Below, piece by piece: positions 48,901-57,495 of a stretch of 64,000 bases of DNA (its first letter is position 1; the number at the start of each line of letters is the position of its first letter). The notes under the pieces were generated by a model, which ran no database searches, was not told the origin of the DNA, and saw nothing but the letters and a program-made list of their open reading frames with translations. Made by a program: the position numbers and the translations under genes. Origin of the DNA: Prostheceraeus crozeri (Eukaryota; Platyhelminthes; Polycladida; Euryleptidae); contig CAJQUW010016142.1 in assembly GCA_907163375.1 (NCBI GenBank), positions 273,885 to 337,884 of the forward strand, read 5' to 3'.

Positions 48901-51618
48901 ACCCGGCGGGTCTCCTGTAGCTCAGCAAGGACTTATATGATATTGCTCAAAACTATAAACGACGTCAATTTAGTTTCTACACTGCAATCGGTCACTGTAA
49001 ATCGAAGAAACCTGCATCCTAAAGCGCGACACACTAGAATTTTAGGAGGTTGAATGAAATAGAATGTTGACATACTGAAGAGAACAATAACCCTAGTGCG
49101 CTAGCCACCTAAAACGTTTTGCTTTAGGATTTCCTATCAGTTACGAATAGTGTCTGCTTTAGTGTGTGATTTAGGAGGCGCTGGTTTAGAATGTATGTAT
49201 TTCTGATAAATAACCCTAATTTCATCAAGGTAGGCCCATGGGAGTATAACTAAATTGACCTTTAAAAAATACTTTTTAAAAATCGAGAATTTTTGTCAAC
49301 TTGTTCAAGAAAATAAGTTCTTTGAATCCAGTGTTACTAATAGTCCGGGAGCTAGCGCGAAGTTGTGCAGGGAACGAGGTAGTACATAAAACTTTCACAT
49401 AGCACAGTACACCTCTAACCTACTGCAAAACTTCGCGTCTGCCGGATCAGATCATTTGCTTTTCAGAAATAGAGATGATAACAAAATCCTATGTATTTCC
49501 AATGGTAAAATTGTGACATTTAAGGTGTTGACTCCATTTTTCGAGTTTTTGCTCATAAAAGTTACACAAATTGGTATTTTGTTAAACTGGTTATTATAGA
49601 AATCATCTACAGATCATGATCTTTCAAATGGGTTATTATTCAGTGACAGAGGATGAAGTAAAGTGTACAAACAGACACTTTTCGTTGGTGTAACTGCAAA
49701 TTTTAACATAGAAATTTCAGGAAAATTGTTGACATACTTTAGCGAAAAGTGTCTGTTTGTACACTTTGCTTCATCTTCTGTCACTGAATAATAACTCATT
49801 TGAAAGATCATGATCTGTAGATGATTTCTATAATAACCAGTTCAACAAAATACCAATTTGTGTAACTTTTATGAGCAAAAACTCGAAAAAATGGAGTCAA
49901 CACCTTAAATGTCACAATTTTACCACTGGAAATACATAGGATTGTGTTATCCTCTCTATTTCTGAAATGCAAATGATCTGATCCGGTAGACGCGAAGTTT
50001 TGCAGTAGGTTAGAGGTGTACTATGCTATGTGAAAGTTTTATGTTCTACCTCGTTCACTGCACAACTTCACGCTGGCTCCCGGACTATTACGTTTTTTTA
50101 AAAAAAATTGTAAAATTAAAGCGGCGAATTTTCGTGCTTTCTCAGGTACACGTCGTCAGGCCAACTAAAGCAAAGTTTTATATATCGATAGTAAAAACAA
50201 ATCACACCTATTCATCGCTGTCATTCCTCTCTTTTAATAACTGGTGGCTTAACTTCGTCTGATTCGTCAGCACATTCGCAATCTGCCAGTTCTTGGTTTG
50301 GCCAATGCAAACTTTCTGACAGTCCCTGCACCCGATCTCATGCACGACTCCATACAATCGGGCTCCATCGGATCTATCCTTTGGAAGGCCAAAAGCAGCC
50401 CTCCCTTGGATCTCGTGCAGCATTGAGTGTCTGTTTTCACTATTCCATGTTGATGGATTGCATTCCTATATAATGCAGGGTGTCCAGCTTAACAACTAAT
50501 GAATATCGTTTTAAGGGAAGTACGCATTGCCACCACAATTTAGAATATAATAGATCAAAGCATTCTTAAGACTTAAAAATCATAAGGAATCCAATAGGAA
50601 AACTAATCGCATTCGAAGCGCATGACCACGAACAATAGTGCTTTTGCATATTTTGTTATTCTCGTGATCATCGCTTCTGTAGTCAAAAAGCCACTTCGTT
50701 CAGGTTTTGGTGCTGGACAACGCACTCGGTCCACCATCGCAGAAGGTCCAAGCATGAGGCGGTTATTACTCCCGGCTTGGCTATACATTGGCCACCTGCA
50801 ATGCGTCCTAAGCCGATCTATCCGTCCAATTGCAATAAAAGGATATTGTTCATCTGCCCGTAATTGTCATAAAATATAATGGAGTGTAGATAGTCCGTTT
50901 TTAGCCAGAACAGTTTAAGATATCACACTGTTTCACACTAAATGAATGATTGTCAACAGGAAAATATAACACGACACGAAACATGATTTTCTATAGTCGT
51001 ATCGTGTTTGTATTGTGTTCGTGTCGCGTTCGTGTAACGAACACACACCTCTGCTACCTAATGGGACCTATAATAGGACTGTCATGGAAAACTGTTACAT
51101 GATATGACCTATTTCATCACATTTCTTTTGATATAGAGCTGAGAGTGCTCCTTTCAGCATCTCCGGCAATCTCAATGAACAAGCTTTCATCATATGCTCC
51201 TTCAGCTGTCAATTTCGTCAATATGGATATCTACTGCCTTCTCCACTCGCCCTCAAATCTTCTAGAACACAACCCTAGTTATACACGGTAAAACGAGCTG
51301 ACACAGACGACTTACCACAGTTTCTGCCTTGGAGATTTCCATCTCTGAAAGATTTGTTTCCACTCCGTCGTCGGACCCCAGATCCAGACGTGTATCAGCC
51401 AGTCGTGCAGAGATGATAGGCTGCATTCGATCTCGGGGAAATAGCTGCTCTGGAGACGCTGTCAATGCTGACCTCCAAACCTGTGTTGATCGAGTCTTCG
51501 ATGAGCGGTCACGTTGGTCATCAATTCCCTGAGACTTGAAATGCACCTGATGGATATTTCCTTGATTCCAATGAATCACCTTGTCGATAGCCTCTTGCTC
51601 TGCGTTGGGAACCGGCAT
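24427..51618 (-). CDS. Unrecognised 394-residue basic, partly coiled-coil protein (3 coding exons)
   Basis: Joined minus-strand exons 51618-51316, 40157-39793 and 24943-24427 make one 394-codon frame. Junction phases agree (0/0, then 2/2) and the sites are good: CTGTG|GTAAGT, TTTCCGCAG|ATT, CCACAG|GTAAAT and TTTACAG|TCT. The start is the ATG at 51618, because an in-frame TGA lies directly before it in the same exon; that exon opens with an acceptor at 51626, so a 5' non-coding exon is expected upstream. Residues 1-101 are polar. Residues about 112-165 form a strongly charged helix (EMEDLRREAQRREEVRRKLE). Residues 224-394 are Arg/Lys-rich with Pro-rich spacers, a KPYAERRLRKMDETLDRI helix and FHVFEWLRRVDD near the C terminus. 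There is no signal peptide or membrane segment. The charge and helix pattern recalls ciliary or cytoskeletal proteins, but I recognise no family. Confidence 0.75.
25445..27264 (-). pseudogene. Tigger/pogo-like DDE transposase with C-terminal PHD finger, broken
   Basis: Reads leftward from an apparent acceptor (TTTCATTTCAG|GTC at 27264). Domains in order: psq-type helix-turn-helix remnant (VRIQRIVKAHSVPRTTLRRA), a CENP-B-like region, DDE_1 catalytic core with Asp in YNVDETG, MDGHTS and LQPLDV (a DDD triad), an acidic linker and a PHD finger (CPQCLIPYYND, LQCMECQRWEH, FFCKAC). Lesions: an in-frame TAA at 26684-26686 just before the second catalytic strand, and two compensating frameshifts at about 25985 and 25890, near a local duplication of CCAATCGAAGAGGTAGT. 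The first exon with the N terminus is not identified; the piggyBac insertion lies upstream of the visible exon. Everything else is in one frame, so inactivation looks recent. Confidence 0.9.
27633..30228 (+). mobile_element. piggyBac element, complete with TTAA duplication
   Basis: Perfect 14-bp inverted termini CACTAGAACCGCCA / TGGCGGTTCTAGTG, flanked by TTAA at 27629-27632 and 30229-30232. Subterminal palindromes: TGCAGTCAAATTGACTGCA directly inside the left end, a near copy at about 27833, and TGCAGTCATTTTGACTGCA near 30171. Length is 2596 bp. It encodes a near-intact transposase and is nested in the Tigger element, upstream of its visible transposase exon. Confidence 0.95.
28043..29732 (+). 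pseudogene. piggyBac transposase, two frameshifts near the C terminus
   Basis: Starts at ATG 28043 and is open for 467 codons. An acidic N terminus (SDDEEVTMDEF) is followed by the DDE_Tnp_1_7 core, with catalytic Asp254 (LTIDEQL), Asp333 (TCDNYF) and Asp436 (GVDMFD), equivalent to the three Asp of the T. ni enzyme. A one-base loss in the T run near 29417 (RRWPMHVF then YNLLDIVALNSW in the next frame) breaks the frame. The continuation runs to 29619, and a second shift near 29600 leads to the Cys-rich C-terminal domain (CSTCKKWCCGPC, TCINCAK) ending at TGA 29730-29732. All catalytic residues are kept, so the copy is young but probably inactive. Either shift could also be a sequencing error in a homopolymer. 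Confidence 0.92.
31140..31428. other. Short host intron remnant between two transposons
   Basis: 289 bp between the Tigger and Harbinger elements, including the Tigger TA duplication and the Harbinger ATT duplication. Nothing else is seen. Confidence 0.6.
31707..32768 (+). pseudogene. Harbinger (HARBI1-like) transposase, two nonsense mutations
   Basis: A single continuous frame interrupted only by TGA at 32109-32111 and TGA at 32307-32309; the second replaces the Gly of the family motif ARWPG-STHDSRIF. A helical N terminus (FTRRGFCYILRLLKDDL) is followed by the helix-turn-helix FKLSQSTVSKIV and the DDE_4 catalytic domain. Catalytic residues are preserved: GCVDGTHI, LLGDKGYP and RSSIERLFGVWKRRF. 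Normal length for the family is about 350 residues, which this matches. I see no clear ATG at the beginning of the open stretch, so the start may lie in an upstream exon. Confidence 0.92.
33008..33660 (-). pseudogene. Harbinger-associated Myb/SANT-like DNA-binding protein, frameshifted
   Basis: The minus-strand partner protein typical of Harbinger elements. Exon 1 (about 33660-33290) reads EKNLLFELIAKHRHVIENK, then after a shift near 33590 AKDDSWTRICDAFNSHKG and SLKKLWDNIKTSAKK, the Myb_DNA-bind_5 trihelix core. A GTAAGT-like donor near 33283 and a TTTTTTAG acceptor near 33219 lead to exon 2, whose frame EEEHEARINLLRAQQQLIA (a helical tail) ends at TAA 33008-33010. At least two frameshifts are needed. 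In active elements this protein brings the transposase to the DNA ends and to the nucleus. Confidence 0.8.
34178..34380. repeat. 96-bp tandem duplication at the Harbinger right end
   Basis: TTCTGGAATACCTATAAGTC starts at 34178 and 34274, and TTCTGGAATAC again at 34370: two nearly identical 96-bp units and the start of a third. Each unit contains the Harbinger terminal motif and three AAGGC-type palindromes, so the terminal binding region has been duplicated. Confidence 0.9.
34383..35126. mobile_element. 744-bp palindromic fold-back element, copy 1
   Basis: Starts GTCCGGGAGCTAGCGTGAAG and ends GCTAGCTCCCGGAC, with TA on both sides (34381-34382, 35127-35128). Arms of about 345 bp (34383-34729 and 34785-35126) are reverse complements with few mismatches, separated by a non-palindromic loop of about 55 bp. 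It is inserted into the right end of the Harbinger element. A 65-codon frame (34657-34854) crosses arm, loop and arm. There is no transposase; TA duplication suggests mobilisation by a Tc1/mariner-type or similar enzyme. Confidence 0.92.
35135..38050 (+). mobile_element. hAT element, internally deleted, with perfect 8-bp duplication
   Basis: Ends CAGTGGCGGATTCAAGGGGG (35135) and ATCCTGGATCCGCCACTG (to 38050). The duplication TATACGGC is exact at 35127-35134 and 38051-38058, and its first two bases are the right TA of the fold-back element, so the hAT landed exactly at the fold-back edge. Length is 2916 bp. It carries a deleted ZMYM/TTF-type hAT transposase. Confidence 0.95.
36534..37641 (+). 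pseudogene. hAT transposase remnant (ZMYM/TTF type), internally deleted
   Basis: ATG at 36534 begins MSERPPTKRRKISDFFE, a basic nuclear-type N terminus with Ser/Thr-rich spacer, broken by TAG at 36672. The frame goes on through GESDIARALQHPGGPVQ, the usual lead-in to the TTF/MYM zinc finger. The zinc finger and most of the RNase H-like core are missing: at about 36870 the sequence jumps to a late segment (FIVSLVILNSVMTVTKRLAC, in another frame) that runs to TAG near 37407. A final piece in a different frame (KAERTFSILKHLKSYLRSNM, SEERLTGLTLAYIHRD) is the C-terminal hAT dimerisation helix, ending at TGA 37639. It is non-functional. Confidence 0.82.
38064..39792. other. Intron of the minus-strand gene
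   Basis: No exon supported. It contains copy 2 of the dispersed repeat family (about 38998-39140), described separately. Confidence 0.5.
38998..39140 (+). repeat. Dispersed repeat family, copy 2 (diverged)
   Basis: Related to 20555-20730 (reverse) and 54648-54842. Shared landmarks are ATGATTGGAAG, GCGCAATG, TCTGAATTCCTCGAATCTGA and a GGAACATTTGAAGGAATT block. It is the most diverged of the three. Confidence 0.5.
39793..40157 (-). CDS. Middle exon of the 394-residue-protein gene
   Basis: 365 bp between acceptor TTTTCCGCAG and donor CCACAG|GTAAAT; phase 0 in, phase 2 out. It encodes IRRPMRSCLKHSINRTREME, the charged helix LRREAQRREEVRRKLEAMAL and NKHKSVLNKLLQSDQRMQYG, with high helix and coiled-coil propensity. 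The TAA within the donor closes the frame in the intron, as expected. Confidence 0.82.
40158..43438. other. Intron of the minus-strand gene with weak exon-like patches
   Basis: Mostly unrecognised AT-rich sequence. Two plus-strand frames follow good acceptors: ATG at 41807 after TTTCATCTGCAG, and ATG 42302 after TTTTAATTACAG (96 codons). On the minus strand an ATG at 42952 opens 67 codons to a GTATGT donor at 42752. None has a recognised domain. A patch at 40425-40830 is rich in TTTACG/CGTAG motifs with weakly inverted ends and may be an old MITE. Confidence 0.35.
42752..42985 (-). repeat. Exon-like segment with a diverged second copy at 46730-46920
   Basis: Blocks such as CATTTCTAAGATTGTAAATC and TTTACTTCCAGAAT recur at 46768 and 46904 in the same order. 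Here the minus-strand frame stays open for 67 codons from ATG 42952 and includes ESIVLIGGRFVIASWATGRH. In the second copy the frame is broken. It could be a repeat family or a duplicated gene fragment; I do not recognise the product. Confidence 0.4.
43439..45070 (-). mobile_element. Tc1-like element, full length
   Basis: 1632 bp with diverged inverted ends: CAGTCCGTCTCATAAAAAGT on the left; the right end, read inward, is CAGATTGTTTCATAAAAAAT. Both then run into GGATCA. TA flanks both sides (43437-43438, 45071-45072). It carries a DD34E transposase on the minus strand and lies in the first intron of the minus-strand host gene. Confidence 0.92.
43596..44568 (-). pseudogene. Tc1-like DD34E transposase, two frameshifts
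   Basis: ATG at 44568. The N-terminal paired-type helix-turn-helix (LRATSKQLNVPYTNVHRW) and GRPRKTS hook are followed by a second HTH and a catalytic domain with Asp143 (AVWSDD), the second Asp in LFMDDNATCH and, exactly 34 residues later, Glu in LNPIENVWSILK. A one-base loss in a C run at about 44047 (coding strand) shifts the frame before VLIWAGIW. A second shift near 43703 separates SLLKE from REWRKLDQSKINDIIESMPR, which ends RATKY at the TAG at 43596. Total length fits the usual 320-340 residues. Only two single-base lesions separate it from an open frame; one is in a homopolymer. Confidence 0.92.
45235..45740. repeat. Second copy of the 12.46-12.95 kb repeat (truncated)
   Basis: It matches the interior of the MITE at 12357-13114 in the same orientation. 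Examples are GACTGTCCTGAT, TAGTGAATTTAGCAGAAGAT, CAATATCTATTCA and GAATCAAATT.CTGAAACCG, in order over about 500 bp. The terminal inverted repeats of the first copy are mostly absent here. Confidence 0.7.
45985..46150 (+). repeat. Left arm of a 1.4-kb inverted repeat
   Basis: It is the reverse complement, with indels, of 47265-47425. Shared are GTGTCAACAACAAAAATGTG with GGGG following, GAATAGAAGTACC, ATCGTTGACGATGCAA and the block around CCAGAG-AATTTTA. The enclosed 1.1 kb contains the degraded copy of the 42.75-42.98 kb segment. It is probably the ends of a transposon of unknown class. Confidence 0.65.
47265..47425 (-). repeat. Right arm of the 1.4-kb inverted repeat
   Basis: It mirrors 45985-46150 (see that entry). 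The longest common block is CCCCCACATTTTTGTTGTTG with GACAC following. I did not find a target duplication. Confidence 0.65.
47426..49342. other. Intron of the minus-strand gene, nothing recognised
   Basis: Short open frames only. No transposon ends or domains seen. Confidence 0.45.
49343..50085. mobile_element. 743-bp palindromic fold-back element, copy 2 (inverted)
   Basis: Same family as 34383-35126: starts GTCCGGGAGCTAGCGCGAAG and ends GCTGGCTCCCGGAC, with TA on both sides (49341-49342, 50086-50087). The central loop is the reverse complement of the loop in copy 1, so the element is in the opposite orientation. A 65-codon minus-strand frame (49614-49811) corresponds to the frame in copy 1. 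Confidence 0.92.
50208..50423 (-). pseudogene. Retroelement GIY-YIG endonuclease fragment
   Basis: The minus-strand frame reads FGLPKDRSDGARLYGVVHEI, then GCRDCQKVCIGQTKN. The GVVxxIxCxxCxKVxIGQT pattern is the start of the GIY-YIG nuclease found at the C terminus of Penelope-like and some other retroelement polyproteins. The first Tyr of the GIY motif is replaced and the homology stops after about 45 residues, so this is a dead fragment. No reverse transcriptase is seen nearby. Confidence 0.55.
50430..51315. other. Intron of the minus-strand gene near its first coding exon
   Basis: No gene recognised. Around 50990-51045 there are repeated CGTGT(C/T) and CGAACAC motifs, a small possible repeat remnant. 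Confidence 0.4.
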
Positions 51619-51626
51619 TCAGGCAG
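51316..51626 (-). CDS. First coding exon of the 394-residue-protein gene
   Basis: Opens after acceptor TGCTCTTCAG at 51626, with 8 non-coding bases including an in-frame TGA, then ATG at 51618 and 101 codons to CTGTG|GTAAGT. It encodes a polar segment: NAEQEAIDKVIHWNQGNIHQ, an Asp/Arg-rich stretch and ETNLSEMEISKAETV, with no signal peptide. Confidence 0.75.
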
Positions 51627-52112
51627 CTGAAGAGCAAAAACATGAAACTTATGTTAACACAGCCTGTCTTTGATTTACTGAAAAAGGTTTCAAATTTCAC
51701 CAGGTCCATTTTGAAGCATGCAGCATCATTTTGGGACAAAATAATGGTCACTCACAAAAGCACATAAAATTATTACATGCAAACGATCCATTTTTCCTCA
51801 CGTTGACAAAATTTCATTTGAGCTCGGAAACAATTTCATTCAAGCTAAATTCAATGTTTAGTGATTCAGTACTGTAATGAATGAGAATGTAAATACGCTA
51901 ATTATAATTCATGTATTTCATGTGAAATTGCAAGGATATGTTTCAATAAAACATGTGTAATTTCGTTATCTCGAAACCTCGTGTGTGGTTTTACTTTCCT
52001 GTATGTACTCCTCACTTTGTGGTATCGCGAGCAGGATCTGAGTTTTACAGAACAACGGCATTAACAAAAGACGGTCAGTTGTCGATTTTATATTCCAAGT
52101 GAATTATTTGTA

Positions 52113-52291
52113 CAGTGAAACCCCTCTAACTTGACACCCAAAGGGACTGCGCCAAAAAGTGCTAAGTTAGAGGGGTGCTATGGATAAAGGGTTTCCATCA
52201 GGAATACGGATTAAATCGGGACTGACGAAGACCTGCCAATTTAGAGAGGCTGCTTAAAAAGCGGGGTGCTCAGTTAGAGAGGTTTTACCGA
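52113..52291. repeat. 179-bp MITE with TA duplication
   Basis: Left end CAGTGAAACCCCTCTAACTT, right end GTTAGAGAGGTTTTACCG, approximately inverted and flanked by TA (52111-52112, 52292-52293). An internal inverted repeat (AGTTAGAGGGG near 52173, and AATTTAGAGAGGC) gives fold-back potential. Such ACCCCTCTAACTT-type MITEs derive from Tc1/mariner/pogo-type elements. Confidence 0.85.
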
Positions 52292-52293
52292 TA

Positions 52294-54647
52294 TTTCATA
52301 ACTTGCTAATCGTAGGTTGGCATGGCGTTGTTAGGGAAACCGCACAAAGATTTGATGATTACGCATAACTCTAAAGATTTTGAGATGCGGATGACCGGAT
52401 TCCTAAATTACTTAAATGTAGTTGAGATAGGAACCTAATTGGACAGCTTCCAACGTCATTCAGTCCTGCTGAATTGTATTGGGGACGAACGTTTAAGGAT
52501 AATTTCCGGATTCCATTATGACAAAACTAAGGATCCATATAACAATTTAGTCAAAGCTCTGTCAGCGATTACTTTATTCCAAAGGCAAACCTCACTTTTG
52601 AACGATACTCCTTCCGTTGTCTGAAACAATCAGGTAAAATCATATCTTTTCTGAATGCACTTCATGCGGTCGCTCGTAATTGTAATTTCGAAAATTCTAA
52701 AATTGACAGTGTGTATAATCTGATATCATGATATATCATAATATAATCATGATATCATCTGTGATTCATTTTAATAGTTAACAATAAGTCGAGTGTAAAA
52801 TATGTATACAACAATATGTCTGAAGAAATTGAACAGCTATTTCGGTTAGTGCCAAATAATTTGTAGAGAAGAGAAGTTTCAGAAAAGTCGACAGACCGAA
52901 AATGACGAATTATAAATCAATCGAAATGAAAACCCAAAATCGCAGTGATTTAATGGTCCTCGCATCTATGCTTCGAAGGCATGGACAGTCAACAAATCGA
53001 GACATTGTGTACGCCAAATCAATGTCATATTGCTCGCGGTGGTAGCGATCGATGTCGAAATCTTGTATTCTTAAAATCTGACAACGCTCTGCGATGATCT
53101 AGTTTGGATTTGATTATTTAAGAAGTTAGCAGATGGGCACTGAAGAACTCACCGGACTCTTTACAGCCTGCTTCGGCCATCGACTTTCCTAATTCTGAAT
53201 GTATCTCAATGACAGACAATGTCACTACTTGAACATAAAGAACACTGGATGCGGAATCTCAAAGTAAATTCCAACTCCGATTCCGGCGATAGTGCGTGAC
53301 ACAGACCGACTGCAACTAAAGGTCCATTCACACCGGACGCGGCTCACCTAAATGCGTGTTCACACCGAGTCGCGTGACGAAGGGCGGGAGTGGGAGATGT
53401 CACACATTAGTGAGCTGTTCAACTACAGAATCGATATATCTATGGACACTTCTTATTGCTAAAAATGTGACCTATTCACATTCCGTGTTGCATGCATTTG
53501 AATGAGCTCTAGTAGGTCACCATAATATGACATTTTCCTAGATAGATAAATAGCGCACGCAATTTTCAGACCTTGATATGAAATCAGTCGCTGTAGAATT
53601 TCAAGAATTTCAAGCCTTCTCGCTCAAACCGATGTTCCAACGACATACTTCATGGATTTACAAAAACATTTTCTTTAAATTTAACATCGTTGAACAATGT
53701 GTGATGTAACCAAGTTCTTAGATCTGTAAGCTGCATACGACGAGAACAAAAAATAGTTATGATTATTTGAAGAGTTGCTAGGGGTAGTCTATTCTAGAGC
53801 AATTTCCGAACAAGTATGATTTGAGTTTTTGTCAATCGACGGTATAAATATACGATCAATCTGAGAAGACTGTTGAGTTCAACATAAACTGGCGAAAGAC
53901 TTTCCGTCCCATCAATTTTCGTCAAGTGAAATCGAAGTTGTGGTTGTCGCATGATTTAGGGAATATCAAATCTGACACCTCACTGCCAATATTATAAAGC
54001 CAGTGCACACGAGCTGCTATGTACTGATCGATACAAACGAGCACTTTCTGCAAAAAATTGATTAATTGGTCTTACTGGTTACAAAATAGACCACCATAAT
54101 TTTCTTCGGTAAATTTCTTTCTGAATGAAGTGTGTTCTTAATTAATTTGGTTAAATTTAAATTAAATTTAAGATCTTAATCAAATTCTAAGATCTACATC
54201 AGATAAGCGATGCGAAGCGTAATCGTCGATATCACAGAGACAGATTCAATTGCATGTGGGTTAGCCTGGAGCGGACATAATCCCAGCCTTTGTATGCAAT
54301 GGTACCAAGCACAGAATTAGATTCATCTGCTTGCTCTTCGGTTTCCTAGAAAGGAAAGGTTATATGTAGCCTTAATATCGAAGTGGCACATCACAGAGTT
54401 AGACAACTTGCTCCTTCTCGAATGGAAAATTCGAGTATCGCTTGCAAATGGCCAACAATAAGCTGTCAGCAGAGGACACCAGAGCTAGTGAGAGATGCGT
54501 GCGTGCGTGCTGTGATATCACTTCGAACACACGAAAACACACATCATCTAGATAAAATTCGATTCAGTGTATGCACTATGCAGCAAGGAATGGTGAGAAG
54601 ACGATGATGAAATCATGAAGCGAACTAATTTTCGAACGCCAGGTACT
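52294..54647. other. No gene recognised
   Basis: AT-rich and gene-free as far as I can see. It contains a 38-bp near-palindrome at 52722-52759 and a GC-rich patch at 53325-53400 with repeated TTCACACCG motifs. Confidence 0.4.
52722..52759. repeat. AT-rich near-perfect palindrome
   Basis: TGATATCATGATATATCATA is mirrored by the following TATAATCATGATATCAT, a 37-38 bp hairpin with almost no loop. Confidence 0.7.
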
Positions 54648-54842
54648 TTTTTTAATAATGATCGGAAGGGCCAACATTATGGAGAAAACTTGTGCGCAAT
54701 GATCTGAATTCTTCGAATCTGAAGGATTTGTGGCAATCGAAGCACTTTGCTGGAACTCACATTAATCGGCAAGCAACGCACGACTTTTTTTCCTATCTCT
54801 GTAAGGTATTAGGAATTCCTTTTTGCCACTTAATAGTTTCCT
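54648..54842 (+). repeat. Dispersed repeat family, copy 3
   Basis: The closest relative is 20555-20730 in reverse orientation, with CTTCGAATCTGAAGGATTTG, CATTATGGAGAAAACTTGTG and TTCCTATCTCTGTAAGGTAT as shared blocks. A TGA interrupts the frame that is open in copy 1. Confidence 0.6.
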
Positions 54843-54844
54843 CG

Positions 54845-57495
54845 ATGTGCCGGTGATTTCGTATTAATCACACTTCTAGCAAACCGAAGCAGATAAACAA
54901 AATATTTAATTCTGTAGTACCAAGCGATAGAGATTGATATAGATATTCGTCTTGGCTTGTGTGATTGGCCAAGCACGCACACTGCAGAAAAAATAGCTCG
55001 TATGAGCGATCACACGAACCTCAGTGGTCAGATTGCAGACAGAACTGACAAGCAAAAAGTACATATAATTTTTCAATTTTTCTCCGTGATAAATTCGTCA
55101 AATGGAAATATTATTCACATTGTTCGACTCTTCACGATCTAAATTTACTGACTGTTTACATTTAATGTGGTGCCAATGTTCGTCGGGATTCAGGCTTGAA
55201 TTTGCATTGTGTTCAATAGAAAGTTAATCTTCTTGCCCATCGAGACTTATTCTGGACGTGACCTTCTGTAATAAGAAAACTTTTCTTTAGACCCGAATAC
55301 ACAGCCAGAGGAATTGATCTCTGTGGTCGATGTGTAAATTATAGGATACGCCGCGTCCGTTGAGAATGAGCCACTTGAACCCCACATGAATAATCTAGCA
55401 GTTAATGCAATGAAGCGCAGACAATGATGTCATACTACTTAAAGACAGTCTGAAAAAGAGAAGCGTTCCAGCGGTTTTTCTAGAAATATCGGTGTCATGC
55501 CTCACAAAACATTCAAGAATCAAAAGTGGAATGGCAATAACCAATGTTGGCTACATTGTACGAATGCATGTACATTCAACAGACGGATCAGTAATTCAAA
55601 GCCAGCATTATAATGTACTTTGAAGTTGACAGCTGAAGACTAAAAATTGAACAGAAAAGTCCAGAAAAGTCAAAGTAGGTCAAATGCATGTACATGTGAA
55701 AGTCAGATTATTAAACGGCCATTATTCATTCTTTGAAATATCACTTTAGTTGAGTATTCTGTCCAATGATATCTAGATGGCAAGTCAAAACCTGGGAAAT
55801 TTAGAAAATACCCCAGTTTCAACGTCGTATATCAAAGATAGAGATTTAAAGGCACTTATATAAACAGAATTTTAGGAATTTGAATAGTTTTCCTCAAGTA
55901 GACTTGGCAATCAAGAGTCGGAGTCGGAAACTTTTTTATGACTCCGACCGTCTTCAATTGCAACTTGGGATATTTGATCACTATTCACAATAAAAGTCAG
56001 TAAACTCTAGCATGACTTCAGGCAGACAATGCAAAGTCACGCTCATTTTTCAGAGTGCCTGAACGATTTGGTTTGCTTTAAGGACGTGTGGAACTCACTC
56101 TTGAGGCTTGCTTGGATTCAACCAAACTCATTTCTCCCTTACATCGAGTAATTCCAAACATTTTTCGAGAACAGTCCGCAGTATCATCGATTCCGCAAAG
56201 ACATATCAAATCAAATCAAGTAATCACAAGAGCAGTTAATCATTTAAAAAAAGGTAGAAAGATACGGAACAAAGCTAAATTGCTACAAGAAACACATCAA
56301 ATAATGGCTTTCCAAACCGGATAAAGGAATGGCTAAAAGGTTTCTTGAGAGCTTTAGGAGCTTTGATAGTCGCGCTGTTCCTGTAGGTCGGAATTCTCGA
56401 ATCAAAAAATTCTCACAGATTCCAGATTCTCACAGATTTCAGATGATCTTTACTCTATATTTACTTCACTTGAATGATTTGTACAAATCAATTTCTGTAT
56501 TTCATCTACATGTACGAGTTTGTCAATACTCAACCAGTCACAATTTATTGTTAGCATAGATAATTAGCTATACATGTTTGACGTATTGTAACTGACGTAC
56601 TCTAAAAGTAATTTAACCCATAGAGCAAGTATATTAGGTAGAGTGGCAACTCAGCATTTATTTAATCCCCAATGTGTCTGCAGTTTCGATTTCATCAAAT
56701 GAACATGAGGCGATGCCAGGTCGAGACCCAGTACCACCTGTGAAATATGCCGTTTTTACACTTTTGGAGATATGTAAACGAATTTGACCGATAGTGATAG
56801 CAATACAGAATAAGGAACAGTATTCCACAAATCCTCCATGTCACGTCAATTTGGAGAGGCGATATAGTTTGTCAAAATTAACAATTCGATGGGCTATCAT
56901 CACTAAAAGCTCAGCTTTATTATAATAAGATTATTTTCTGATGCGTTATCATATCAGAAAACAGCCACTGAAAGAGCAAAACATCATAATCAAGGAAGTT
57001 TATCATAATTAACTTTAAACGATGCTACAGGTCCACATTACTAATCAGATTCAGTAAATGACGCCTAATTGTGAATCATAAAATCACGCTGCTGAAAATT
57101 GAATTAAAAATGACATTTCAGCAAAGAAGCTGTCAATAAGATCTCAACTTTTCTTGAACACTTGCAGGGACTTGAATTATAATGCAGCTCATGAAATTTC
57201 CTAGATTAGCAGCTTAATTTCCGCTTAATTAAGATGCTTGTTAGCGAATATTCATTCCTTTTGAAAACCAACTTGTTTCATATTACATATATAGGGGCTT
57301 CATGTCGGTAGTTTATATATTTGCAAAAATTTAGCTTTTTAAAAGACTGCTCAAATAATTTTTTGGACCACAGGAAGCAGTCTCCGTAAAAAAACTGAAT
57401 ATTTTGATATAAAAATTTTTACTTTATACAGACACGTTTTTGAGTCGACACTCTACCTATACTAACTGATTTGACCCTTACTTCATTTATAAATA
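54845..57495. other. No gene recognised
   Basis: Scattered short frames without domains. The only tandem structure I noticed is a two-copy motif CAGATT(C/T)CAGAT near 56415. Confidence 0.4.
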
